In this document: positions 1 through 11,398 of the stretch, piece by piece
Numbering within the stretch: the first letter of the stretch is position 1
Layout: the number at the start of each line of letters is the position of its first letter
Origin: Pyrenophora tritici-repentis
Taxonomy: Eukaryota > Ascomycota > Dothideomycetes > Pleosporales > Pleosporaceae
NCBI RefSeq assembly: GCF_003171515.1
Contig: NC_089393.1
Span: forward strand, 186,001-250,000
Direction: 5' to 3'
Length of the DNA: 64,000 nucleotides
Translations under genes and position numbers: made by a program
The notes under the pieces: model-generated
The model's input: the letters and a program-made list of their open reading frames with translations, nothing else
Database searches by the model: none
Told to the model about the DNA's origin: nothing

Positions 1-2542
1 CCATCCTGAGGAGGACCAGCCGCAGGTCTCGCATTACCAGACGTCGTAGGCACGCCACTGAACCGGATACCAACTTCCGGCGTCCACATACCAGCTGGAG
101 GCGGCATATTCGCTCTCGTAGGCGTCGGGGCAGCTAGTGGTTCTTCTGCATGTGCAGTAGCGCCGTAGTTTGGGTTCTGCGCATCTGCCTGTTTCTGCTG
201 GTGGAGGGAATCCGATGTAGCTTGTTGGAGACCGAGGGAGCTCATTCGGGTGGAGAGATCGCTGTGATGTAGTGTTAGTAGATATACATATATCAAATTA
301 TTTTAACGAAACTAACTCACTTTTCAAGATGTGAAGCCTCCGACTTGCGATTGTAGGCAAAAGTGCGGGCTTCATCCCGGAATCTGTTGACGATTTTGGC
401 GAGATCGTTGTAGAACTTTCGGCCGACGTCGAGGTTGGAGATGATTTCCTTGTACTTGAAGTATGCATTCTCCAGGTTCTGTAATGCTTGTTCGCGCTTC
501 TTGGTGGATTGGTCGCCGCGGCGGGCGATTAAGAAGGCGGCGTTTGCATCTTGTAGTCGCTTGATGGCGGCTTCTTGCTCCTTCTCTTCGTCGTGGACCA
601 TGTCTTGGTCGGCATCGTACATCTGCAGCCGCTTGTCGAAAAGGGACTCAAACTGCACAGCTTCGATTGTCTGCATGGGAAATTCTCGCTCTAAACGGGC
701 AGCTTCACGTAGTAGTTCCGGATCTAGCTTGCTGTCAGAAAATGGCTGGCGGAGATTGAGGTAACGCTTACTTATGTCATCCTGCTTGGCCTTTGTCCGC
801 AAGGCTTCAATCTTCCGTCGTCTCCTACTCTCCAGTCTGCTTACTTCATTGAAGCTACCGCGAAGTTTACCAGCTTCGCGTTCTACATCACCAGTAATCG
901 CAGGTCTCCGGCCACTAGGAACGTAGTTTTCCAGGTCATGATCAGGTCCGCTGAGTAGCTGGATGAAGTGCTCGTTCTCCTTTAGCTTCTTCTTAACAAT
1001 GTCATCGCTGTTGGTAGCAGCTCTGAAATAACCGTCAATCTCTTGAATCTGAGCATACAACTTAGGCGCAGCTTGTTCAGCAGGGGGTCTTGTCCAACGC
1101 TCGGTGCCGAATTTGCGTCGTGCGCCTTCGTCTTCTGCCGCTTCTGATCTCAAAATTTGTACGCCCTCTTGGTAGATGGCCTGATCGGTGTACATGAGCT
1201 TCTTTGTATCCTCCATTGAGCGTAGTAGCCGGTTGATACCATCTTGTTGGCGAATCTCATCCGCGTGGGCTACGAGACCTGGCGGAAGACCCAGTGGCTT
1301 TTCAAGGGCCTGCAGTGAACCAGGCAGGTTCAAGCTGCGGAGTACCTCGTGTATCTTGTTGGTAAGCGCTTCCAGCTGTTCAACAATGGTGTTGTTGACT
1401 AAGCGGTCACGACGGTCCACGTATATGCTAGCTGCCAGATGTACAGAGTATGGGACTAGTTTCGAGAATAGTGCAGGGCCAAGCTCACCACGCTCCCCGA
1501 GCATTGAGTTTGACTCGGCAATTTCCTTTGGAACCCTTGCTACGACCATGTTGGCCCGATCCAGAATCTTTAGCTCTGCCTTGGGTGGTACGGGTAATAG
1601 GTAGATCATGTCATTGTCCTTCTCCGCCCGTTTCAGGTCTTCCGTTATGCGGTTCTTTAGGCCATTCAAATCTGCAAGCACGAGCTTGTTGATGTACCGT
1701 TGTTCCTTGAGTGCTTCATTCACGCAAGTAAGACTATCGCGTAGTCTTGCAACCTCTTCGCCGTACTTGCGCTTCTCCAACGTGTCGCAAGCGGCGCGGT
1801 ACTGGGCAGCAGCAGCAAAGTGGTGGTGCTTGGCTGTCATATGGTGTATCCACTCGCTGCTGATTGCGTCTGATTGTATTCCCGCATCGCCTGCCTCGTT
1901 ATACAAGTCGGATACGCGTGCGGCTAGTTTCGCAATGGTGGCATCCTTTAGCCCATCCTTGACGGCCTTTTGCCAGAAACACTCCTGGCCCTGGGCCAAC
2001 AGGAGCTTCTCCAAGCACTCCAATGTCATGATATCCATGTCCTCTGGTGGGTCTGTACGCAGCTCTGGCAGAATGCTATTCCTCAGATGTGACAATACTC
2101 CAGCGCCGAGGCAGAAGTTGTTGGCCGCTGCTTTCAGCCCGTCTGGGGTGCTTCGGTTCGACGACATGGCGAGCTGCGAGTACATGGCCGCGAGGTTGAA
2201 CATGATGTTGGCGAGCTCGAAGCGCAGGTTATTTCGCGACGTCGGTCTGCTCGTGTTGTAACCCAGCGCAGGGTACCAGGGAAACTCGACGCCGATATCG
2301 ATGGGAAACTTGCCGCTCAGCCATATCAACTGTGCAGCGTACTGCTGCAACTTGGGGATGTTGCTCGGATGGGGTTCTTGGGCGTGTACGGCGACGGAAC
2401 GAAGCTTCTCAATTGTCTCCAGGTCCTTTGTAAACATGTCTGGATGTTGGTCATATTTGGAAGATATGTACTGTTTGATGGCGTCGGTCAGATTCACCGA
2501 GTGTGACCGTCGAAACGGGAGGAACAGGATGTTGCTGGTCAT
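1..2542 (-). CDS. palA: pH-response regulator PalA/Rim20, BRO1-domain protein (3' end outside window)
   Basis: This is a scaffold of the fungal ambient-pH signalling complex. In the known family PalA binds the transcription factor PacC and the ESCRT-III protein Vps32 at endosomal membranes so that PacC is proteolytically activated at alkaline pH. The first exon (2542 to 321) encodes 740 residues. It starts with the conserved BRO1-domain N-terminus (SNILFLPFRRSHSVNL, then GKFPIDIGVEFPWYPALGY near residue 78) and is followed by a helical V-domain. An intron with GTGAGT donor fits 320..262. The second exon runs from 261 to the left edge and encodes the Pro-rich tail, with a MWTPEVGIRF motif typical of PalA C-termini, so the gene is truncated by the window. 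The start at 2542 matches family N-termini. The tail motif and N-terminus separate it from the paralogue Bro1/Vps31. Confidence 0.93.
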
Positions 2543-3229
2543 GGTTGTGAGTCGGGCTTGGGTCCCAATGCGGCGGAAATACTCACGAGGCCATGGCGAA
2601 TCTTTCTTCGCAAGTGTTTACAGAAGCTCAGCGGAGACGTCACCGGGCCGCTACGAGCCCCGCGCTAGTGAAGGTGGGGCTCGTTCACTCACATCCAGGA
2701 ACGCCATTAGCACAGCAAACACCAGATGAAAGCTTGGGAGACTATTTTCGCGCTACATTGGCAGTGTCCCAATGTAGAAGATGGAGCGCGGCCGTCTGCA
2801 AGGCGGACACGGCGGACACGGTGTCCTGACGCGCAAGCATTGAGCAGGAGCCTCCAGACGAGGCCATTGTCAGTGGAACCCTCCCGTGAGCATGTTTCAT
2901 GCCACCATGGTGCCCGCACGTCAGAAAGTACGTGATAGCTGAAGCACGACGGGTTGCACATGCCGAGCAATGGCGTGCGAGAGGCGGATATGTCAGCGGG
3001 GCAAGAACAATCTATGCTAATCTAGCTCAATTACAAGACCATTTGAAACTTGCGCATCCATCTTTGTCCAGTGCACCTGCTTGCCGCCCTTATATATATC
3101 CGGCACTCCCTCTTCACACATTCAGACCAAACACCATCCAGCGATACCCACAACCCTCGACCAAATTAAGCCCTGCACCATCACTGCTCCTCCGCATCAC
3201 TTCCCCAAACTGCAACCACAGTCTTCAAA
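2543..3229. promoter_or_regulatory. Divergent promoter region, palA / copper chaperone
   Basis: A 687-nt non-coding stretch lies between the start codons of two divergent genes. A TATA-like run (tatatatatc) at 3091-3100 sits about 130 nt upstream of the copper chaperone ATG, followed by a pyrimidine-rich leader typical of fungal 5' UTRs. I see no convincing gene in it. Confidence 0.5.
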
Positions 3230-3531
3230 ATGACCCACACATACAAGTTCAACGTTGCCATGAGCTGTGGCGGCTGCTCCGGCGCCATCGAGCGCGTGCT
3301 CAGTAAACTTGACGGTCAGTATGACTCAGCAGTCATGCGCTGCAACGTGCGCCAGAATAGCTTCTAACTATCTTCTCAGGTGTTGAGTCCTTCAACGTCT
3401 CGCTCGAGACCCAAACCGCCGAAATCACCGCTGCCGATTCGCTCGACTATGAGACGGTGCTCGAGAAGATCAAGAAGACTGGCAAGACTGTAAAGTCTGG
3501 CGAGGCTGACGGCGAGGCCAAGGAGATTTAA
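3230..3531 (+). CDS. atx1: Copper metallochaperone, Atx1 family
   Basis: This is a small cytosolic copper chaperone that in yeast hands Cu(I) to the Golgi ATPase Ccc2. It has two exons, 3230..3314 and 3380..3531, giving 78 residues, the usual size for Atx1. The intron begins GTCAGT and ends TCTCAG. A single HMA domain fills the protein. The metal site reads MSCGGC (MxCxxC) at residues 11-16, followed by the expected amphipathic helix (SGAIERVLSKLDG). Lys-rich residues near the C-terminus (KIKKTGKTVK) match the basic face that docks on Ccc2. Too short for the automatic single-exon search, it was found by reading the frame through the splice sites. Confidence 0.93.
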
Positions 3532-4656
3532 ATTGTGGAATGAGATATATTTCTGTTGGTGCGAGGAATGGACATCACGGTCGTCTTGTGCGCGAGCTCT
3601 ACGCCGCCGCCACGACCCTCTACATCTGGAGCAGTGTATAGGCGCTGCGAATGAATCAAGGATACCCTAAATATACTGTGTATGCCACGATATGACATCA
3701 AGTGACGCAGTGGCAGCCTTCACAGCCAGTACATCAATGATCCTTTGGAGAGTCGCGGCATGTCGGAGTTTGACAAGATTGCGCCTTGCCCAAACGGCGG
3801 GTTGAGGTCACTTGCCACGAGTTGAAGCCGGGTTGTCACTTTCCCAATGGAAAAGCCACGCTATCTTCACTCATTGCGCAATTTCCGTGGCTGATTGTTA
3901 CCTGCCTATTGATACGGCCAATTATCTCCGACTGATGTAATCTGACCGCACATGACCCGAAGAACCTGGTACCTGAGCTATGAGGCCCTCTGTCAACATG
4001 CTAGATACATGCATGCTCCGGCTTGTCCCTTGAACTCCACTTCAGCACTGCCTGCATTGAGAAATTTCAAGACCTTGCCCGTTTTCCGCCCCTCCCATGG
4101 CTCGTGCCGCCTGCCGAATGTGTTCGTCTATGATATAGTTGGGATGAGTATGCATGTGAACCTCAAGTTTCAAGCTCAGGATCATAATTAACCGCTTTAC
4201 GCGACGACCACCTAATTCACAGATTCAAGCACGCGCACAAAACATCAAAGCTCTGACTTGAGAGTAAAACTGCATTATTCGCTGCACTGCCGTCTTACAG
4301 TAGCTGGGTCATATCGGGAACACCCGGTTCGCGGATCAGCCCTAACCGAAATATGTCAGCAAGCCCAAGGGGCTGAGCCTCATAAACTACACCAATGCAG
4401 ATGGTCAGTATAATGCAAACTTTCGGGGATACACGGCATGCTGATCCGTATGACGCTAGAACATGGTACCTGCTATGCGTGTTGCTGCTATCTTGGTTTC
4501 AGGCATGCAAAATGGCTTACAGGCTATGTGATATAAATCCTTCAAGACCGTGGGGTTTGGAGGCTATAACACCAAACTCAGTTGAATAGCCTCCTCATCC
4601 TTTATCTCAAGGCCTCCAATCACCACTCTGTTTACATTATTTAGCATAGCTTCATT
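3532..4656. other. Intergenic, no gene seen
   Basis: This 1.1 kb between the copper chaperone and the DJ-1-like gene has only short open frames without recognisable protein character. It presumably holds the 3' UTR of the first gene and the promoter of the second. Confidence 0.5.
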
Positions 4657-5691
4657 ATGCCGACTCCTCCAAGAAGCTCAGTCTCCTTCCCGAGCCACGC
4701 GGACCTCTTCTACTTCTGCACAACATCGTCACCATCAGAGGAAGATCTCAACATCCACTACGCCCCTCCTTCGAGATCTTCCCTACGCATCGGCGTGGTC
4801 ATCTACAGTCCAGAACCAGTCCAACTGCTAGACCTAGCCGCCCTCGACCTCCTCGCCATGGTCGGAAGAAACAGAATCAGCCGAACCAACGCCACGGCCG
4901 CTGCCATTGACGAAGCCATGGATGAAATCGACATTCGATATGTCAGTGTGACCGGAGAAGGGAGTTTCCCAGTCACGTCTGGCGCACGAATGCCGGTGAC
5001 GGTGAGCTAAAACCTCGAATTTTGCTCCGTATCAATCACGATGCACCCGACGTGCATCCAATCCCCGTATAGCCGCCAACTCTCATGGCCAGGAAGAGAG
5101 CCGCTTTTTGGCCGCGCTGGATTCGCCTGGTCTTGACTATATTTACTAAAAAGTAGTCATCTCTGACAGTCTGGCGGAGAGGTAAAGGTCACCACATACC
5201 CCCGTCCTAATCCTCCGTTCGCATCAACATCACACCGAGCATCTGACTAATTCCCATGTTAGAACTCCTTCGCAAACGCCCCTCAATTCGATATCCTCCT
5301 CATCCCCGGGTCTTTTTCCTCGGCCGAATTACCAGCTGAAGCCTCCTCATTCCTCACAACGCAATGTCTAAACACCAATCTCCTCGCCATCATGAGTATT
5401 GCATCTGGCATCTCGTATCTAGTCCAAGCCGGCAGTTTGCAAGGAACACGCGTTTCAGCACCGCGATGTCTGCTTCCAGCGCTACAGCAGAGATACCCGG
5501 AAGCCCAGTGGCAGTTTTCATCCTGGTCTCGACATGGCAAGGTTTGGACTAGCAATTCTGCTGTATCCGCGCTGGATATGGTGGCGACTTGGATGAGAGA
5601 GTATTTCTGGGATAGGAGACAGGTTTTTGAGTGTGTTTTGACGGATGCGGGGTTGGGCTCGCTGGTTGAGTATAGTCATTGTGATTATTGA
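4657..5691 (+). CDS. DJ-1/PfpI-family protein, apparently lacking the nucleophilic Cys
   Basis: The gene is read as two exons, 4657..5001 and 5263..5691, in phase 0, giving 257 residues. The 261-nt intron (donor GTGAGC, acceptor ATGTTAG) is long for this window, so an additional small exon cannot be excluded. The fold is recognised from the first beta strand (LRIGVVIYSPEPVQLLDLA, about residues 45-63), the central strand FDILLIPGSFSS and the elbow segment ASGISYLVQAGSLQGT. In class I glutamine amidotransferase-like proteins the elbow normally reads C-T/S-G; here an Ala occupies the Cys position. The protein may therefore be non-catalytic or use another residue. The family includes chaperones, glyoxalases and regulators, so I give no specific function. 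Confidence 0.75.
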
Positions 5692-6516
5692 TGGGGCTTA
5701 CATGGACATAATCTCCACTCTAGTTACATCGCATGGACCCAAACTGCAAAAGAAAGAACAACGGGCGTAACGGCTACGATATCTGTACTATAGGACGAAG
5801 GAGTTTTCTTTTTAGAGACTGTGTATTTTTAGACAACCTTGGATAGTAGCGTCGATGATCGACAGCTCTCCGTATTTCAATGCAGAAAATTGCATCCACT
5901 GAGTAGAGCATAACATAGCCTTTCCATGGGATATCAGCAATAAGAACCAAAAAAACCCCCTCGAGACACCAGGAAAATCCAAGTGCAAAACGTTGCAAGG
6001 AGCTATATAGCAGCAACGGAATTCCAAATAAAACTACCCGCTGTCTATGAGATATTCAAAGCCAAAGAAGCTCGACCAGACAAATACATGGTGAGGAATA
6101 TGTCACATCTGGCTCAGTTCAGCGCGCTGAAGGGTGTCAGGCAGCCACATGACATACACGTGCGAGAAGGGTTGCTGTCAAAGATAAACACATGTCACAT
6201 CTCAAAAACAGAAAGCAAGGGTAACCTATACATGAAAATCAGATTACTTATACAGTACACTTTGGTACACACATAATACCATACCCGCATCCCCCGATAA
6301 GCCTATAACCCACATACACGAGTACACGTCAGAAAAAACTCCACATGGCATCCTGCATAAGCACGTGAAGCACATAACCTACATTACCCCAAGCGTACAT
6401 AAGACCATACCTAGCGCTGAAACCCTCTATGCAGACCCGAAAAGAAAGAAAATAAACTCCCCTACCACCCCCGTAAACTCCAAAACCCCATTGTGATTAT
6501 ATTACCCGACTCGAAC
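5692..6516. other. Convergent intergenic region
   Basis: The DJ-1-like gene (+) and the long unknown gene (-) converge here. The 825 nt are AC-rich and contain no open frame with protein-like character; they most likely hold the two 3' UTRs. Confidence 0.5.
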
Positions 6517-9500
6517 CTAAACTAAATACAAAGCCGTAGCCATAGCTAACGCTTTATCCTCATTCTTCCACGCACCTTCCTTCACCCCCTTCTTATCCTT
6601 CTTCTTCTTCTGCCTTGACTTCTTCTTCATTTCACCCTCAGAATCGGAACCGAAGCTTGATCGGAAAATGGATGATTTAGGAATATCACCTTTATTATCC
6701 GTGACAGTTTCACGTGTAGATGCGGTAAACCTAAGGTTGGGGTATAAAGCTGCAGGAGTGAGGCATGTGTAAAATGCTTCATTGCTGTCTAGTTGGCCGA
6801 GGCTAGTTTCAGGCATTGGTGGAGTGAAGATTCTAGCACGTCGTCTTCCTAGGCTTGGAGGCTGTGTGGAAGTGGGGTTCGCATACCTGGTGTGCGCTGG
6901 ACGGGCGGCTGGTGCGCCGAAGGGGGTTGTGACTTGCGTATTGCTGAGCGTGTCTGTTGCTGTTCTCACTCTAAGTCTGGGATAGCCTAGCTCACGGGGC
7001 TGTATAGACGTTGTGAATGAGGTTTGGGGTAAATCCATGCTGAACGGCGTTCCGCTCACTTCATCCGGGTTCCTCAATCCAAAGTCCCTGACTGCTGTTC
7101 CTCCATTTTTTAGCTCTTCCTTGGTTCTCTGCTCTGACTTGTTCTTCTTCGGCTTACTGCTGCGCAGAAAGCCGTGCTTGATTGTGTCTGGTCCCTCGAA
7201 CTTGGGGCTGAACTCGGGACTGAATTCGGGACTAAACTCATTCAAATTGGCTGCTGAAGTGGTTCCATGAAATCCCATGGTTGGGGAGTCCTTAATAGGC
7301 CACCCGCTGGTATCTGCACTCATACCCGAAAGCCTCCTTTCTTTGTATACCTGTTCAGCAGGCGGGTGGCGCTTTGAGGACGTCTTCAAATCAGGGGTTG
7401 AGGATACTGAAAAAAGAAATCGTCCAAACTTTCCTGCCTTGGCAAGAACATTTCGGAAAGAGTTCTGACGTTTAGTGACGAGAGGTGGCGTGATAACCCT
7501 CGGGAGTGATATACCAGAAGGGTTACCGACCGTGTTGTTCTGATGATGCCAGTTCGTCTTAGATTGATGTCCATTTATTGGGAAAGTGCTACGCTGAGGC
7601 GATTGCGTTGCAGGTATCGCTGTGCTGGGGCGATATTGCTCATCCACCGTTGCCATCCGCGGAAAGTCATATCTATGCAGTTGTCGCCCCCTCACTGCTG
7701 CAGAAACATTGTCATTAGACAAACCAGTCCTACGATTAAGCTCTTGCTTTTGCGCTTCCTTTACATGCCTGTGCTCCTCTTCGCGTCTGCGATCTGCTTC
7801 TTCGTGCAGCCGACGCTGTTCTTGTATACGGCGTATCTCTCTGTCGCACTCAACCTTTCTATATGCATTGGAGGACTTGAGCCCTGGCAAATCAATCAAT
7901 GTATCGTCCACTGTGTTCGCAGACATTATCGAGGGTGCTCCGAGATTATCGTCGTCCGAATCACTGGATGTCTCGTGTGCATCCAGCTCAGAATCCCAAT
8001 ATCCTGCTGGGTGAGATAGTGGGCTTTGGGGCGGCGGTGAAAGACTGTTTGTGTTCCATCGCTTCTCATCCCTTGGCATCGTCTCTGGCATGCACATTGT
8101 ACTAGCAAGTTCTCGTGTCTTTCCTGACTCGACAGTGTCCTTCGCATTTGGCCGCGATGGACCAGGTATTGATGTCTTCATGGGTGGCTGACGTCCGAAG
8201 TGATTGTGCAGTATCGCATCGACACGAGCTTTATGTTCCGAGCTTCCGCTTGTGCTATCTGAGTGCTTCGTTCCTAGACGCTGGTCTGTGTTCTGACCTC
8301 CGACATAATCATCTTGTCGACTGTTATGAATAGTAAATGGCTGTGCGGGTACATGTCCCGGCATCGGCTGTTTCCCAGAACGAACATCGGAAAAGTGCGA
8401 ATGCTCACTACGCGGAGGTCGCAGGCTCGAGTCATTGACTACAATGTTACCTCGAGGGACTTCCTTGTACTCAACTGAAGTTTTCAGTAGCGCTGTATCA
8501 CTCTCTTGTCGGAGATTTTGCGCACTGGCCGTCTTCCACAATGGCTTCAGGTTGTTCCAGCCACCACCTCGTAGTCGTACTGCTGGTGAAGCACTGTTGG
8601 TTATTGCAGAAGCCTGGCCCTGCGCATCGCTTCGTAGGTCAGGAGATGTCAACACAGACTGTGTCGCCAGATAATCTTGCGCATTGGAAGCAATATAGTT
8701 GCCATACATATCCCTTCCATTGTTCAGGGGTGACATTGGACAGGAAGGCCGGGAAAGATTAGCACCCAGTGGCGCATACTCTCGCTTGCCTGTCGATGGA
8801 GATGTTGGCGGAAAGAGCGACAGAGGGGCGGACCTGAGGGGCAAAGAGGAACTATCGTCTCTGTTGGCATCCCTTCGAGACTCGGCTGCTTGCAATGTAG
8901 GGCTTGAGAAGCCTTGTGCTAGCCTGGCCGATGCTCTCGATTCCATGTTTGCGCTATTCTGGTGAGATGATGGAAAGTGACTGTCAGCACAGTGCAAAGG
9001 TGTTGAGTGGGTCATGGTTCTGCCGTGGCTTCCTTGTTGAGCAGGTACTGTGCGCGCTAACGTATCCGCGTTCACCAGACTCGCGTCATACTCTGATGAA
9101 TGCTGGTCCTTTGCATCCGGTGCTGTTGAACCTTGACTTGGTTGCTCTGATTGCAAAGGCTCCAGTCGATCACCATGATCTACCTCTGGCCTGGTCAAGC
9201 GCATGCAACACTCACCTTGCACACTTTGATCGTATGAGTGCTCACTTGATCCGTCCTCCTCACTCTGTGTGTCAACCACTTCCCAGTCAGGCCAGCTCTG
9301 GTGATGTGCATAATCGCGCATTCTCTTCTCGTGAACAACGGTAGTGATTCGTCTCTGATGTGAGTCGGCTAACCCACAATCAGTCTCCTCAGAAAGGGGG
9401 GATGGAAAGGCCGGTACGCTAGAAGTATCCACAGCCTCAGATACTATTGCGTATAGTTTGAGCTGATATGCTGAGCTGTTTCGTAGTTGACTTCGAACAG

Positions 9501-9552
9501 GAATCGGTGGTGGCGTTGTGGGCGGCTCTGCGGAAGCCGTAAATTCAGCCAT
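6517..9552 (-). CDS. Large disordered hypothetical protein (about 1011 aa)
   Basis: One uninterrupted frame encodes about 1011 residues if the second Met (MAEFTASAEPP, 9552) is used; an upstream Met at 9579 would add nine residues. I do not recognise a family domain. Most of the protein is Ser/Pro/Gln-rich and probably disordered. Visible landmarks are an acidic patch with WPDWEVVDTQSEEDG near residue 90, a short RLRGGGWNNLKPLW motif near residue 330, a charged likely coiled coil (EIRRIQEQRRLHEEADRRR) around 565-605, three near-identical EFSP repeats near 770, and a Lys-rich C-terminus (KKKSRQKKKKDKK) followed by a short hydrophobic end. Such proteins in fungi are often cytoskeletal or signalling adaptors, but nothing here proves that. 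The long intact frame against random expectation is the main support. Confidence 0.75.
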   Translation of the reverse strand: MAEFTASAEPPTTPPPIPVRSQLRNSSAYQLKLYAIVSEAVDTSSVPAFPSPLSEETDCGLADSHQRRITTVVHEKRMRDYAHHQSWPDWEVVDTQSEEDGSSEHSYDQSVQGECCMRLTRPEVDHGDRLEPLQSEQPSQGSTAPDAKDQHSSEYDASLVNADTLARTVPAQQGSHGRTMTHSTPLHCADSHFPSSHQNSANMESRASARLAQGFSSPTLQAAESRRDANRDDSSSLPLRSAPLSLFPPTSPSTGKREYAPLGANLSRPSCPMSPLNNGRDMYGNYIASNAQDYLATQSVLTSPDLRSDAQGQASAITNSASPAVRLRGGGWNNLKPLWKTASAQNLRQESDTALLKTSVEYKEVPRGNIVVNDSSLRPPRSEHSHFSDVRSGKQPMPGHVPAQPFTIHNSRQDDYVGGQNTDQRLGTKHSDSTSGSSEHKARVDAILHNHFGRQPPMKTSIPGPSRPNAKDTVESGKTRELASTMCMPETMPRDEKRWNTNSLSPPPQSPLSHPAGYWDSELDAHETSSDSDDDNLGAPSIMSANTVDDTLIDLPGLKSSNAYRKVECDREIRRIQEQRRLHEEADRRREEEHRHVKEAQKQELNRRTGLSNDNVSAAVRGRQLHRYDFPRMATVDEQYRPSTAIPATQSPQRSTFPINGHQSKTNWHHQNNTVGNPSGISLPRVITPPLVTKRQNSFRNVLAKAGKFGRFLFSVSSTPDLKTSSKRHPPAEQVYKERRLSGMSADTSGWPIKDSPTMGFHGTTSAANLNEFSPEFSPEFSPKFEGPDTIKHGFLRSSKPKKNKSEQRTKEELKNGGTAVRDFGLRNPDEVSGTPFSMDLPQTSFTTSIQPRELGYPRLRVRTATDTLSNTQVTTPFGAPAARPAHTRYANPTSTQPPSLGRRRARIFTPPMPETSLGQLDSNEAFYTCLTPAALYPNLRFTASTRETVTDNKGDIPKSSIFRSSFGSDSEGEMKKKSRQKKKKDKKGVKEGAWKNEDKALAMATALYLV

Positions 9553-10129
9553 TAGGAAGGTGCACCGGCGTTGACACAAGGCAATTCATGCAGTAGTTCG
9601 CAAAGGATATAGCCTGGGGAAGGGTGTAAAGTGTGGAGTATAGTGCATGCACATTCATCGAGGGATGACCTGCATGATTGTTCGGAGCGGGGCGGCATGA
9701 GTGTTGGTCAATGACGAATAATGTGAATGCAGCATCGGCTTCAACTCGAAGTAAGCCAGCACGGTGGCATTGGCGGTCAGGACTTTTTCAAATGGCGGCC
9801 CTGCCTTTGCAAATGTTGACCGCCATGTTGACCGGAAGTGTCAAACGAGCACTTGTTGGAGGCATTCTCATGATATTACATTGAAACTGCATGCATATGA
9901 GCCTTCAAATCTTGTGCTAAATAGACATGTACCAGTCAGACTAGCTTCTGACAGTCCAGAACACCATGTAAACGCCAAAAGCTCCAATGCTGGCAATTGT
10001 CTGATACAGTCGTGTATATGCACTTTGAACAAACAAGACAGGAGTGCTCACTGGGATATCCCCACCCTATGAATCACTAAACGCCCGGTAACTATGCATG
10101 TCGATGCGTACGAAAGTGAAGAACCCCGG
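9553..10129. other. Intergenic region, promoter of the large unknown gene and 3' end of the carrier gene
   Basis: These 577 nt separate two minus-strand genes. I see no additional gene; short plus-strand frames here lack start context and protein-like composition. Confidence 0.45.
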
Positions 10130-11398
10130 CTAATCAGCCTCTTCGTCAAGCTTCTTGCCCTCATTCTTAAGCTTCTGATGGAGCATTTTCAATGTTTCAA
10201 ACGTCAACATGGTTGTGACGGCTGCAGGGACAGCGCGCACCATGTTGGTGCCCATTCCATTGTAAAAGGCCCTCCAGCCTTCTTCTTGCAGAATGACAGT
10301 GCACGTTCGAAGAATCCCGCGGTACCGAGGCAAGTTTATCATACCATCCGATGAGGCTGTCCCAGGAGGTCGCGTGTGAAAGCGATCATGCTGGCCTCCT
10401 CGGAAGGATATGTGGTTGTCATGTGACGGTAGCGATCGCTGCTGCGTTTGTAGACGTGTGCGTAGAACTTCATGTGGGTACGTTGCTGAGGTGGCCGTCA
10501 TTTTGCTAAGCACGGTTGCCAGTGCGATGGCAAACCAATGCACATCTTCGGTTTTGGTGTCGGTCTGGCCCATTTCTAGGCCAGTAAACTTCATCTTGAG
10601 AAACTCATATAGCGGGAATTGGATAGCAACGTGTGTGAGGCCAAGCAGTGCTGGTGTGAGACCAGAGTAGAAGGAGGCAATGCCTTCTTTGGCGTACATT
10701 TTGCGAAACGCATCAAAGGTGTTGCGGTAGTGCCATGGCGGCCGGTGCTCGTCTGATGCGCGAGCGCTGACTTGCGACATCAATCTCGTCTTGACTACCC
10801 ATATGGGGTTGGTTACCAGAGTGGAGCATCCGCCAGCAGCTAGTGAAGCGAGGGTTCGTGCGAGCCATTTGTTCTCTGCAGTAAAATGTCATCAGTAAGA
10901 CTATAGAGTAGGCGGCTAGTTGGGCTACTAACCCATCTGCGGATATAGAAAATTCTTAGTTGAATCGTAAGTGCTCATGTAGACGGCCCAGGTTGGAATG
11001 TATCCAAGGAGCATAGGCCCAAGTCCTCTGTACAGGCCGCGAATACCATCCTCGACCCATATCACGCGCGCAGTCCCGGTAAGGCCTTTGTATACAGCGC
11101 GCTTCGGTCCCGTGTAAGTTCGGGGCCGGAAAGAGCCTTGGGCCTGCAATCTGGTCTTGATAACATCGAGCGGACATGTGACTATGCCTGAAGCGACTCC
11201 TGCCGAAGCTCCACACAGCGCATTCACTGAGCTATCAGGAAGGCGGGCAACCCTCACAGCAAGACTCGCAATGGGCGAGCTCCACATACTCTGCTTGTTT
11301 GTTGCTGACATATCGCGCGGTTCGACTGCTACGGCGGAAGGCGCATACCGGTCGGGAACTTTAGGCGGGGACGGCGGCTCGGAATTGTGCGTCGACAT
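10130..11398 (-). CDS. Mitochondrial carrier, NAD+ transporter type (Yia6/Yea6-like)
   Basis: This is an inner mitochondrial membrane SLC25 carrier. Two exons (11398..10933 and 10875..10130) encode 403 residues; the intron begins GTTAGT and ends CTGCAG. Three carrier repeats are visible with signatures PLDVIKTRLQ, PIWVVKTRLM and PHEVLRTRLQ. The Trp-containing second signature is typical of the branch that carries NAD+, folate/FAD and pyrimidine nucleotides. The segment LGYIPTWAVYMSTYDSTKNF after repeat 1 and LGLTHVAIQFPLYEFLK in repeat 2 resemble yeast Yia6/Yea6, which import NAD+. A loop of about 40 residues between the third signature and the last helices (Ser, His, Arg-rich) is longer than in yeast. 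A folate or FAD carrier is the main alternative. Confidence 0.85.

Noticed and set aside
1608..2261. 217-codon plus-strand frame inside palA
   Set aside because: Antisense to conserved BRO1-domain sequence; composition (Ser/Arg-rich) is that of a shadow frame.
6495..6530. A T-arm-like GGTTCGAGTC on the minus strand
   Set aside because: The flanking bases cannot form the T stem and no acceptor or anticodon arm is nearby, so it is not a tRNA.
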